Assembly: GCA_900542395.1 (NCBI GenBank)
Contig: UQNM01000090.1
Span: 1 to 8,291 of the forward strand
From: an uncultured Eubacteriales bacterium
Lineage (GTDB): Bacteria > Bacillota > Clostridia > Christensenellales > Aristaeellaceae
Length of the DNA: 8,291 nt
Direction of reading: 5' to 3'
The notes beneath the pieces are model-generated. The model was not told the origin of the DNA. It was given only the letters and a program-made list of their open reading frames with translations, and made no database searches. Made by a program: the position numbers and the translations under genes. Of the stretch, positions 1 to 5,717 are shown piece by piece; the stretch's first letter is position 1; every line of letters starts with the position of its first letter.

Positions 1-37
1 CCGCTGTCCGCTCGGCTTAGTCGCTCGCGCTGACAGC
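1..37 (-). other. Start of a leftward transcript, 5' end begins with a hairpin
   Basis: The consensus promoter at 44-72 should start RNA at about position 37 reading leftwards. The first bases of that RNA (GCUGUC, 37-32) are perfectly complementary to GACAGC (8-3), enclosing a GC-rich 23-nt loop, so the transcript would begin with a 6-bp stem. No start codon with a ribosome-binding site is visible before the window edge. A very strong promoter followed at once by structure would suit a stable RNA or a structured leader, but I do not recognise a tRNA, rRNA, tmRNA, SRP or RNase P RNA in these few bases. Confidence 0.35.
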
Positions 38-43
38 TCGATT

Positions 44-72
44 ATTATATCGCAGCCCCGCCCTTCTGTCAA
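44..72 (-). promoter_or_regulatory. Perfect consensus housekeeping promoter firing leftwards
   Basis: On the minus strand a TTGACA -35 box (72-67) and a TATAAT -10 box (49-44) are separated by exactly 17 bp (66-50). Both hexamers match the sigma-A/sigma-70 consensus at all twelve positions. Transcription would begin near 37 and leave the window at once. It lies downstream of the SNF2 gene in the same direction, so it starts a new leftward unit rather than serving the operon to its right. Confidence 0.88.
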
Positions 73-76
73 TACC

Positions 77-113
77 TTTTTCGAACTTTTTTTGACAGTT
101 TTTGAAACTTTTT
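77..113 (-). promoter_or_regulatory. Phased A-tracts upstream of the leftward promoter (UP-element-like, bent DNA)
   Basis: Read on the minus strand, runs of 5, 5, 7 and 5 A residues lie at 113-109, 103-99, 93-87 and 81-77. Their centres are 10-11 bp apart, which is one helical turn, so they should add up to intrinsic curvature. They occupy about -40 to -76 relative to the predicted start, the region where the RNA polymerase alpha subunits bind UP elements. The spacing is seen directly; the activating role is inference. Confidence 0.6.
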
Positions 114-169
114 GTCTGAAATCCGCATCTTTCATCCTGAAAAGCGTCATTTTTCTCTGCTATTCCTTG

Positions 170-190
170 AAAAACCAGCTTCCGGGCAGG
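170..190 (-). terminator. Weak candidate terminator after the SNF2 gene
   Basis: About 14 nt after the SNF2 stop codon, the minus strand has CCTGC, a six-base loop and GCTGG (190-175), with one T-T mismatch in the five-pair stem, followed by five T residues (174-170). The stem is short, so this may terminate poorly. No better hairpin is visible between the gene and the promoter at 72. Confidence 0.3.
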
Positions 191-203
191 CGATGGAAAA
201 CGT

Positions 204-1970
204 TCAAACCCGATCATTTGTTTGCGCCGCGTCATACTGTTTCAGCATCTTTTCGATATGCGCCTTCGCCGCCCGCTGAGCGTCCTGCACGCCGCTCAAC
301 GCCGGCGTTTTATCGCCCATCAGCGCGACGAACTGGCTCACCTTGAGCCCCAGCGCATCCTGCATATCCCTGTCCGACCCCTGCGGCGCAACGAGATAAT
401 AGCAGAGAATCGAATCCTTCTGCCCCATGCGGTGCGCCCTGTCCTCGGCCTGACTGTGCACGGCGGGCGACCAATCCAGTTCGCCAAAGACCACACAGCT
501 CGCCCTTTGCAGGTTCAGCCCGGAGGCCGCGCGCAGAGAAATCACGCAGAGGTTCGTCTTCTCCTCCATGAACCGCGTCACCGCATCGTCCTTCTGCCGC
601 GTCGTCTCCCGCCCCGTGATAAACGCCGGGCGGTAGCTCGCCAGTTCCTTCTTATAAATATCCATCACCGCATGGTGGTGCGCAAACAGCAGCACTTTCT
701 CGCCGTTATCCAGCAGCGCGCGCACAAACGCCGCGACGAACGGCGCTTTGGCCACGCCCGTGGCCTGTCGCTCGCCCCGGCCGACCTGCTCCTCCAGCAT
801 GGCGCGCTCCTTCGCCTCCGGATGCAGCGCGCGCAGGCTGCCCAGCATCTCGATCACCGGGCGCATCAGCTCCCGATACACGCGGTCGTCCGCGTCAATC
901 TCCTGCACCAGCCGCCGCTTGGGCGGCAGTTCGGTCAGCACCTCCTGCTTGGTTCGGCGCAGAATCAGCCCTTCCCGCCTCAGGTGGTCGCCCAGCAGCG
1001 CCGGGTCGCGCACCAGATGATTCCCATATCCGTCGCACCACGCGCGCGTGAAGCTCTCCCAATCGCCGAGACAATGGAAGTCAAGAATGTTGACCACATT
1101 CCAGATTTCCGACCCCTTGTTGTAAATCGGCGTGCCGGAAAGGCCGATCACCCGTTCGCATCCTTCCGCCAGCAGGCTGGCCGCCGAATATTTCTCCGTG
1201 CCGCCGTGGCGGAGCTCCTGTATTTCATCAAAGATCACCGCGCTGAACCCCATCTGCGGCAGCGCCTGCTTCCAGCCGCGCAGCAGCAGATAGTGAATGA
1301 TGTAGACGTCCGCCTCCGGGGGCTGATACGGCTTCAAGCCCGTAAGCACACAGACGCGCGGCGGCCTCCCCTTGATGCGCAGGAAGCGCGCGGCTTCCGC
1401 CTGCCAGTTGCGCAGAAGATGCGGCGGCACGACGATCAGCGCCGGAAACGCGCCCGTCGCCGCCAGACAGGCCAGCGCCTGCACCGTCTTGCCCAGACCC
1501 ATTTCATCCGCCAGCAGCGTCCGCGGATTCGCCAGCAGGAAGGAAAGCCCCTCCTTCTGAAATTCCCGCAGCTCGCCCTCGAACGTCCCCTCCGGCGGCG
1601 CGCTCCTTCGGGGCAGCTTTTCGGCCTGCGCGCGCTGAATCGCGTGTTCCCGCGCCTGCGTCAGCGCGTTCTCCCAGAGCGCGCGGTCTCTCGGCGCGAT
1701 TTCCAGCGGATAGCGCAGCATCAGCCAATTCACATCGCCGATGATTCGCCGGTTCGCCGTGAAACGCGCTTCGCCCCGCCGCCGCTGGCTGCCCGGAAAC
1801 AGCCGCGCCGCCATCTCCGTCACGCACGGCTCGCCCTTGATCGTCCAGCATTTGCTCCGCCTGTTATAGGAAAGCGTTCCGTAGATGTGGCCGTTTTTCG
1901 GCGCATCCAGCAGATAGCCCGGCAGCTTTTTTTCTTCGGTCGTCATCTCTGTCGTCATGTCCATCGTCAT
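204..1970 (-). CDS. SNF2-family DNA-dependent ATPase (superfamily 2 helicase fold)
   Basis: Cytosolic ATP-driven double-stranded DNA translocase of 588 residues. The motifs run in order: Walker A DEMGLGKT (155-162), motif Ia LIVVPP, motif II DEIQ (248-251) in place of the usual DEAH, motif III SGTPIYN (278-284), motif IV KVLLFAH, and motif VI QAEDRAHRMGQ (507-517). The last is close to the SMARCAL1-like branch. The 130 residues before the ATPase core are a short accessory region of the type seen in phage and plasmid SNF2 proteins; there is no bromo-, chromo- or zinc-finger domain. I chose the ATG at 1970 because it overlaps the stop of the upstream nuclease gene as ATGA, with GGGGGA ten bases upstream; a TTG six codons earlier (1988) is the alternative. 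The overlap implies translational coupling, so the two proteins are probably made in fixed ratio. DNA substrate and biological role (repair, replication restart or defence) cannot be read from sequence. Confidence 0.93.
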   Translation of the reverse strand: MTMDMTTEMTTEEKKLPGYLLDAPKNGHIYGTLSYNRRSKCWTIKGEPCVTEMAARLFPGSQRRRGEARFTANRRIIGDVNWLMLRYPLEIAPRDRALWENALTQAREHAIQRAQAEKLPRRSAPPEGTFEGELREFQKEGLSFLLANPRTLLADEMGLGKTVQALACLAATGAFPALIVVPPHLLRNWQAEAARFLRIKGRPPRVCVLTGLKPYQPPEADVYIIHYLLLRGWKQALPQMGFSAVIFDEIQELRHGGTEKYSAASLLAEGCERVIGLSGTPIYNKGSEIWNVVNILDFHCLGDWESFTRAWCDGYGNHLVRDPALLGDHLRREGLILRRTKQEVLTELPPKRRLVQEIDADDRVYRELMRPVIEMLGSLRALHPEAKERAMLEEQVGRGERQATGVAKAPFVAAFVRALLDNGEKVLLFAHHHAVMDIYKKELASYRPAFITGRETTRQKDDAVTRFMEEKTNLCVISLRAASGLNLQRASCVVFGELDWSPAVHSQAEDRAHRMGQKDSILCYYLVAPQGSDRDMQDALGLKVSQFVALMGDKTPALSGVQDAQRAAKAHIEKMLKQYDAAQTNDRV

Positions 1971-2338
1971 GGAAGCATAATCCCCCAAAGCCTCTCAAGG
2001 CTCATCATCGTCACCGGCTTCCCGCCGATGCTTTTGGGCAAATCCACCCCGCGCGGCGCGAGCACAACCAGCCGCTCCACCTGCGGGCAGCTCGCGTATC
2101 GCGTCAACTGGGCGATCAGCGGCGCGCGCTGCGGCCTTTTTTTCTTGATCTCCACGCCGACGCCGCCCACCATGAAATCAATTCGGCATCGCGGCGCAAG
2201 CCGAACCTCGTGCGCCGCCTCCAGCCCCGCGCGGGCAAACGCCTCGGCGGCCTGCTCGTGCAGCCGCTCCTCGGAATCCGCCGCGCCGACGCGCAGCGTG
2301 CCAAGCGCCGCCGTCACGCTTTTAAGACTTGCCTCCAT
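1967..2338 (-). CDS. Small PD-(D/E)XK nuclease-like protein
   Basis: A 123-residue soluble protein with the layout of a minimal PD-(D/E)XK nuclease: an N-terminal helix with acidic residues (E24, E28), then CRIDFMVGGVGVEIKKK with D54 and the E63-x-K65 pair on adjacent predicted strands, and a following helix with Q77 (QLTRYA). That matches VRR-NUC, RecB-type and Holliday-resolvase-like folds in outline, but I cannot assign a family by eye. It is the first gene of a two-gene operon, and its TGA overlaps the SNF2 start. The ATG at 2338 is chosen because AAGGGGAGG lies eight bases upstream and the promoter -10 box (2375-2370) overlaps the earlier ATG at 2371, which would therefore not be transcribed; a TTG at 2398 would add 20 residues. 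Known precedent: phages often carry a VRR-NUC gene beside an SNF2 gene. Nuclease activity and partnership with the ATPase are inferred. Confidence 0.72.
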   Translation of the reverse strand: MEASLKSVTAALGTLRVGAADSEERLHEQAAEAFARAGLEAAHEVRLAPRCRIDFMVGGVGVEIKKKRPQRAPLIAQLTRYASCPQVERLVVLAPRGVDLPKSIGGKPVTMMSLERLWGIMLP

Positions 2339-2346
2339 GCCGTGCG

Positions 2347-2355
2347 CCTCCCCTT
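2347..2355 (-). promoter_or_regulatory. Strong ribosome-binding site fixing the nuclease start
   Basis: AAGGGGAGG on the minus strand sits eight bases before the ATG at 2338. It is by far the best Shine-Dalgarno match in this region and decides the choice among the TTG (2398), ATG (2371) and ATG (2338) candidates. Confidence 0.7.
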
Positions 2356-2369
2356 CGTTTCTGCGTCCC

Positions 2370-2398
2370 ATTGTACCATGCTCTTCGCCTTCAAACAA
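2370..2398 (-). promoter_or_regulatory. Promoter of the nuclease-SNF2 operon
   Basis: Minus strand TTGTTT (2398-2393), 17-bp spacer, TACAAT (2375-2370). The -10 box matches consensus at five of six positions and the -35 box at three. RNA would start near 2363, giving a leader of about 25 nt that contains the AAGGGGAGG ribosome-binding site. It is divergent from the promoter of the L,D-transpeptidase-like gene, with about 20 bp between the two -35 boxes, so a regulator bound between them could affect both. Confidence 0.6.
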
Positions 2399-2417
2399 CC
2401 AAAAACCAGCTTTTCAC

Positions 2418-2446
2418 TTGCGTTTGCGCCTGTTTTGCAGTATCAT
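2418..2446 (+). promoter_or_regulatory. Probable promoter of the L,D-transpeptidase-like gene
   Basis: TTGCGT (2418-2423), 17-bp spacer, TATCAT (2441-2446). The -10 box is five of six to consensus, the -35 box three of six. RNA would start near 2453, just after the AAGGAG that precedes the small leader ORF, so that ribosome-binding site may lie outside the transcript. Confidence 0.5.
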
Positions 2447-2459
2447 AAGGAGAGAAAGT

Positions 2460-2516
2460 ATGGATGTACCTGTCCCCTGCGACATGTTCTTGATCGAAAG
2501 GAGCCCCCTGACATGA
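2460..2516 (+). CDS. Possible 18-codon leader ORF overlapping the next start
   Basis: An ATG at 2460 opens MDVPVPCDMFLIERSPLT and stops at TGA 2514-2516, which overlaps the ATG of the following gene as ATGA. An AAGGAG lies upstream (2447-2452) at a good distance. Such an arrangement would couple translation of the peptide to the downstream gene. The peptide has no amino-acid run suggesting attenuation. Against it, the best promoter would start RNA after the AAGGAG, and the downstream gene has its own AAAGGAG, so the ORF may be chance. Confidence 0.28.
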   Translation: MDVPVPCDMFLIERSPLT

Positions 2517-3889
2517 AATTCAAAAAACCCTTATCCGCGCTCGTCGTCTCCGCGCTTCTGCTGGGCGGAGCTTCCGGCGCGTTGGCGGCCTCCGCCAATC
2601 TTCAGCTCGCTCTGCCCACCTCCGAGGTGCCGGGCGGCTCGCACGCCCAGCTCACCTTCACCACCGACGTGCCGGGCTTCCTGACGCTGACGCTGAACGG
2701 GCCTTCCGGCTCGCTCACCCTTCTTAATCGCGAGGAAGTGCACACCGCCGGCAATATGTTTGACTTTGTCGCGGCGGATGACAGCGGTTCGCCGCTCAGC
2801 GTGGGCGCTTATACCGTCAGCGGTGAGCTGATCGACCAGTTCGGCGAAGCCACCGGCAGCGTCAGCGGCCAGTTGACCATCGGTATTCCGCTCGCGCAGC
2901 AGACGGATGACGAGGAAGAAGAAGATCCCGCCCCCGCGAAGGGCAACGCCTCTGCGTCGAAGGATACTGCGTCGAAGGATGCCGCCACGCCTTCTTCCCC
3001 GTCTTCCCCCGGTTCTTCCGCCGCGCCCGCCAAACCGGCCTCGTCCGGCAAGACGGAAACCGGCGTGGAATATGTCGCCTCGAACAAGACCACGCTCGGC
3101 GAGCAGGGCTATGAAATCGGCGTGGGCGTGAGCGATACCGTCGATCAGGCGGACGCGGGCTACTGGGGGCTGACGGCCGACGCGAGCGACGCGGACATCT
3201 GGGCGGCGCTCACCCGCACGATGGTCAGCGTCAACGTCGGCGAATCCGAATCCGCCTACATCTATAACGCCACCGACAACGGCAAGAAGATCGGCTCTGT
3301 CTCCGGCCTGAGCCAGGGCTTGAACCTGATTGAGGATCTGGATGACGGCTGGTCCGTCGTGGAGGCCTACCGCAACGAGGACGGCGCGTTCGTCCGCGGC
3401 TATATCCGCACCAACAAGCTGCGCACCGTCGAGCCGAGCAACATGTACGGCCTCGTGATCGACAAGGCGGCGCAGACCCTGACCGTCTATAAGAACGGCG
3501 AGCGCATCGGCTCCTGCGCGGTCTCCACCGGCCTGCCAACCGTCAAATACCTGCATCGTGAAACGCCCGCCGGTGAGTTTATCACCGTCACCCGCCGCGG
3601 CACGATCGAGAATTCCGGCGGCTTCAGCAAGTACACCGTCCGCATCAGCGGCAACTATCACCTCTGTGAAATCCCGACCACCAAGAAAAACGGCAAGGAT
3701 TATTCCCTCATGGCGGACAAGCTGGGGCAGAAGGCCTCGCGCGGCAACATCTGCCTCGCGCACGACGAATCCGCCGACGGCGGCATCAACGCCGAATGGA
3801 TTTGGGATTTGACCGACAGCAACAAGAAGATCAAGGTGCTCGTCTTTGACGATAAGGATCGTTCTTCCATCCCGGCGAACAGTAAGTAA
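2513..3889 (+). CDS. Secreted L,D-transpeptidase-like (YkuD fold) protein with altered catalytic motif
   Basis: A 458-residue exported envelope protein. Residues 1-25 form a signal peptide (lysines 2-5, hydrophobic core 7-20, likely cut after ALA at 23-25; no lipobox). Residues 28-127 look like a beta-sandwich of bacterial Ig type. Residues 131-182 are an acidic then Ser/Pro/Ala/Lys-rich linker. Residues 238-306 resemble an SH3-type wall-binding domain. Residues 311-447 are a YkuD domain, starting YGLVIDKAAQTLTVY, with TPAGEF and the conserved upstream His (H383). YkuD enzymes normally cross-link peptidoglycan or attach proteins to it through a Cys in SHGC. Here that site reads S409-R-G-N-I-C414, so the canonical His and Cys are Arg and Asn and a Cys lies two residues later. 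The enzyme may be inactive, retuned, or belong to a variant subfamily. The ATG at 2513 has AAAGGAG nine bases upstream. A glycosyltransferase gene follows under its own promoter. Confidence 0.87.
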   Translation: MKFKKPLSALVVSALLLGGASGALAASANLQLALPTSEVPGGSHAQLTFTTDVPGFLTLTLNGPSGSLTLLNREEVHTAGNMFDFVAADDSGSPLSVGAYTVSGELIDQFGEATGSVSGQLTIGIPLAQQTDDEEEEDPAPAKGNASASKDTASKDAATPSSPSSPGSSAAPAKPASSGKTETGVEYVASNKTTLGEQGYEIGVGVSDTVDQADAGYWGLTADASDADIWAALTRTMVSVNVGESESAYIYNATDNGKKIGSVSGLSQGLNLIEDLDDGWSVVEAYRNEDGAFVRGYIRTNKLRTVEPSNMYGLVIDKAAQTLTVYKNGERIGSCAVSTGLPTVKYLHRETPAGEFITVTRRGTIENSGGFSKYTVRISGNYHLCEIPTTKKNGKDYSLMADKLGQKASRGNICLAHDESADGGINAEWIWDLTDSNKKIKVLVFDDKDRSSIPANSK

Positions 3890-3908
3890 TCATTTTTATA
3901 CAAAAGAT

Positions 3909-3951
3909 GACAACGGGCGCGGTTTTTGCCGCGCCCGTTGTTGTCGCTTTT
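3909..3951 (+). terminator. Intrinsic terminator after the L,D-transpeptidase-like gene
   Basis: About 20 nt past the TAA, ACAACGGGCGCGG (3910-3922) pairs with CCGCGCCCGTTGT (3929-3941), giving a perfect 13-bp GC-rich stem around a TTTTTG loop, followed by the T-rich TTGTCGCTTTT. The run of A residues upstream means it could also work leftwards, but no gene reads into it from the right. Confidence 0.85.
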
Positions 3952-3984
3952 CACCATTTATATTCGTCGTTCGGCGTAACAGCA

Positions 3985-3998
3985 GACGAAATTTCGTC
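3985..3998 (+). promoter_or_regulatory. 14-bp perfect palindrome upstream of the glycosyltransferase promoter
   Basis: GACGAAATTTCGTC reads identically on both strands. It ends 17 bp before the -35 box, so its centre is about 60 bp upstream of the predicted transcription start, a usual location for an activator dimer. The symmetry is seen; the operator role is inferred and no regulator gene is nearby. Confidence 0.4.
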
Positions 3999-4015
3999 AC
4001 ATTTCTCTCCGGCTC

Positions 4016-4044
4016 TTGACATTTATATCCAAGGCGTGTACTTT
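4016..4044 (+). promoter_or_regulatory. Promoter of the glycosyltransferase gene
   Basis: A perfect TTGACA (4016-4021) is followed after 17 bp by TACTTT (4039-4044). The weak -10 box, three of six to consensus, suggests regulated or modest transcription and fits with an activator site upstream. RNA would start near 4051, leaving a leader of about 33 nt with AAAGGA eight bases before the start codon. Confidence 0.6.
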
Positions 4045-4083
4045 GTAAAAACATAAACAAACCTTTACGAAAGGAATCCGCTT

Positions 4084-5364
4084 ATGCTTCGCTTTTTGGA
4101 TCAGGTCAATGCCATCGTCGGCATGCTGCTCTTTTTAGCCTATCTGTATCAGGTTTTCTACACGCTTTACGGCCTTGCGTTCTGCCGCCGCGACAGAAAG
4201 AAAGCCGCGCGGCAGACGCCCGCCAAACCAAGTCGCCGCTATGCCGCGCTGATCTGCGCCCGCAACGAGGAAAGCGTCATCGGCGAACTCATTTCCAGCC
4301 TCCGCGCGCAGGATTACCCGGCCGAGCTGCTGGATATCTACGTCCTTTCTGACAACAGCACGGATGCCACCGCCCGCGTCGCGCGTCAGGCCGGCGCCAT
4401 CGCATTTGAGCGTTTCAACCCCTATCAGGTCGGCAAGGGCTACGCGCTCAACGAGCTGTTCAGCCAGATTCGCTCCCGCCGTCCCCTCTCCGATTACGAT
4501 GCGTTCCTCGTCTTCGACGCGGATAATATCGTCGATTCGCATTTCGTCTCCGCGATGGATCAAACCTTCGCGCAGGGGTATGACGTGCTCACCAGCTATC
4601 GAAATTCCAAGAATTTCGCTTCGAGCTGGGTTTCTGCCGGATATTCCATCTGGTTCCTGCGCGAGGCGCGCTTCCTCAACTATCCCCGCATGAAGCTGCA
4701 TACCAACTGCGCCATCTCCGGCACGGGCTTTCTGGTCTCCTCCAAAATCATCGAAGAAAACGGCGGCTGGCCGTATCATCTGCTCACCGAAGATATCCAG
4801 TTCTCCACCGTCTGCGCGGCGAAGGGCTGGCGCATCGGCTATTGCGACGACGCGATTCTCTACGACGAGCAGCCCGTCACCTTCTCCCAGTCGTGGCGGC
4901 AGCGCATGCGCTGGGCCAAAGGGTTTTATCAGGTCAACGCCCACTGCGGAATACCGCTTCTGCGCGGCTGTCTGCGCGGGCCGATCCGCTTCTCCTGCTA
5001 CGATATGCTGATGACCGTCGCGCCCTGTACGCTGCTGACCGTCGCCGCCGTCTTCCTCAATCTCTTCTGCTGTGTGACGATGCTCTCCCTGCCGTCGTTC
5101 CTCGCCCGTTTCATGCTCCGCTACGTCGCCCGTTCCCTGCTGGATATGCTGACGTGGAGCTATGGCGTGATGTTCGCTTACGGCCTGCTCACCGTTCTCG
5201 CCGAGTGGCGGCGCATCCCCGTCTCCCCGCTGAAAAAGGTGATGTATCTGCCCTTCTTCCCGCTGTTCATGTTCTCCTATATTCCCATCACGCTCACCGC
5301 GCTGCTGGTGCGTGTCGAGTGGAAGCCCATCCGCCACACCCCCGTTCAAAACGTCCGCGCGTAA
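4084..5364 (+). CDS. Membrane-bound processive family 2 glycosyltransferase
   Basis: A 426-residue inner-membrane enzyme that would polymerise an extracellular or wall polysaccharide from a nucleotide sugar. One N-terminal membrane segment (about 11-33) precedes a cytosolic GT-A domain starting ALICARNEE, with the acidic D90 (LSDNSTD), the metal-binding D145-A-D147, the catalytic-base motif T-E-D (235-237), and the processive signature Q273-R-M-R-W277. Three hydrophobic segments follow (about 306-335, 350-372, 386-410). This is the layout of the BcsA/IcaA/HasA superfamily without a PilZ domain, so direct cyclic-di-GMP control is not indicated. The sugar is not determined by these motifs. Start ATG 4084 has AAAGGA eight bases upstream. 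It follows an L,D-transpeptidase-like gene but has its own promoter and the earlier gene has a terminator, so it is transcribed separately. No synthase partner, deacetylase or export gene is visible. Confidence 0.9.
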   Translation: MLRFLDQVNAIVGMLLFLAYLYQVFYTLYGLAFCRRDRKKAARQTPAKPSRRYAALICARNEESVIGELISSLRAQDYPAELLDIYVLSDNSTDATARVARQAGAIAFERFNPYQVGKGYALNELFSQIRSRRPLSDYDAFLVFDADNIVDSHFVSAMDQTFAQGYDVLTSYRNSKNFASSWVSAGYSIWFLREARFLNYPRMKLHTNCAISGTGFLVSSKIIEENGGWPYHLLTEDIQFSTVCAAKGWRIGYCDDAILYDEQPVTFSQSWRQRMRWAKGFYQVNAHCGIPLLRGCLRGPIRFSCYDMLMTVAPCTLLTVAAVFLNLFCCVTMLSLPSFLARFMLRYVARSLLDMLTWSYGVMFAYGLLTVLAEWRRIPVSPLKKVMYLPFFPLFMFSYIPITLTALLVRVEWKPIRHTPVQNVRA

Positions 5365-5401
5365 CCCGCTTCCCCTCCATCATAGTCTGCACAACGACAA
5401 A

Positions 5402-5433
5402 AGGAATCCCCGGCGTTTCCGCCGGGGATTCCT
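5402..5433. terminator. Hairpin terminator, first copy of a duplicated stem
   Basis: AGGAATCCCCGGCG (5402-5415), loop TTTC, and CGCCGGGGATTCCT (5420-5433) form a perfect 14-bp stem 37 nt after the glycosyltransferase stop. On the plus strand the following bases are not T-rich; on the minus strand TTTTGTCG follows, so it may act better against leftward transcription or in both directions. Bases 5404-5433 are identical to 5772-5801. Confidence 0.7.
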
Positions 5434-5473
5434 CAGCTTGCCCACATAAGCAAACTTGGCTTGAATCGCAAAA

Positions 5474-5509
5474 TCAAGAAATTCAGCGATTCTTTCATTT
5501 GCGGAAAGG
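5474..5509 (+). repeat. 36-bp direct repeat, copy A
   Basis: This stretch, beginning TCAAGAAATTCAGC and ending TTTGCGGAAAGG, recurs at 5682-5717 with a single difference (G at 5488, T at 5696). The two copies flank 172 bp containing the hairpin-armed dispersed repeat. No reading frame spans it. Confidence 0.9.
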
Positions 5510-5522
5510 ATCCAATCATCGA

Positions 5523-5682
5523 GCACAAAGCGAATGTTGCACAAAGCGCGGGCGCGCAATGCGCGCCCCTACGGGCACGGCGGCGTAATGCGCAGTTCCT
5601 TTTTTCCGCAACATTGTAGGGGCGCGCATCGCGCGCCCGTTATTGGAATTTTTGCAAAATTTCGGATTTGCTCATTTACTGT
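5523..5682 (+). repeat. Dispersed hairpin-armed repeat element, copy 1
   Basis: Bases 5578-5682 recur in inverted orientation at 8187-8291 with 103 of 105 matches and no gaps; the left limit shown here is approximate because the second copy is cut by the window end. Two 24-base arms (5549-5572 and 5616-5639) are inverted copies of each other with one mismatch, around a 43-bp core. Each arm is itself nearly palindromic (GGGCGCGCA, one base, TGCGCGCCC). AATGTTGC (5533-5540) and GCAACATT (5608-5615) add further symmetry, and GCACAAAGCG occurs twice (5523-5532, 5539-5548). No coding potential is visible. It resembles a REP- or MITE-like non-autonomous family; I do not know its name. Confidence 0.85.
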
Positions 5683-5717
5683 CAAGAAATTCAGCTATTC
5701 TTTCATTTGCGGAAAGG
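5682..5717 (+). repeat. 36-bp direct repeat, copy B
   Basis: Thirty-five of 36 bases match copy A at 5474-5509. It begins exactly where the match between the two dispersed-repeat copies ends, so copies A and B look like flanks of the element, for example an unusually long target duplication or the product of recombination between repeats. Confidence 0.9.

Noticed and set aside
222..2516. A very long open frame on the plus strand opposite the SNF2 and nuclease genes
   Set aside because: It is antisense to two genes with clear motifs, is full of Arg/His/Pro/Gln from GC-rich complement codons, and has no recognisable domain. Only its last 18 codons, with their own ribosome-binding site, merit mention.
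2531..3763. Long minus-strand open frame opposite the L,D-transpeptidase-like gene
   Set aside because: Its translation is Arg/Gly/Ala/Val-rich shadow sequence without motifs, and the opposite strand has a signal peptide and a YkuD domain.
4135..5349. Long minus-strand open frame opposite the glycosyltransferase
   Set aside because: It mirrors a gene with all GT2 motifs and membrane segments and has no ribosome-binding site or domain of its own.
4084..5364. Naming the glycosyltransferase a cellulose, poly-N-acetylglucosamine or hyaluronan synthase
   Set aside because: The processive GT2 motifs are shared by all of these and there are no partner genes to pick a product.
5549..5639. Possible CRISPR array because of repeated palindromic units
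   Set aside because: Only two arms, inverted rather than direct, with no regular spacers and no cas genes.
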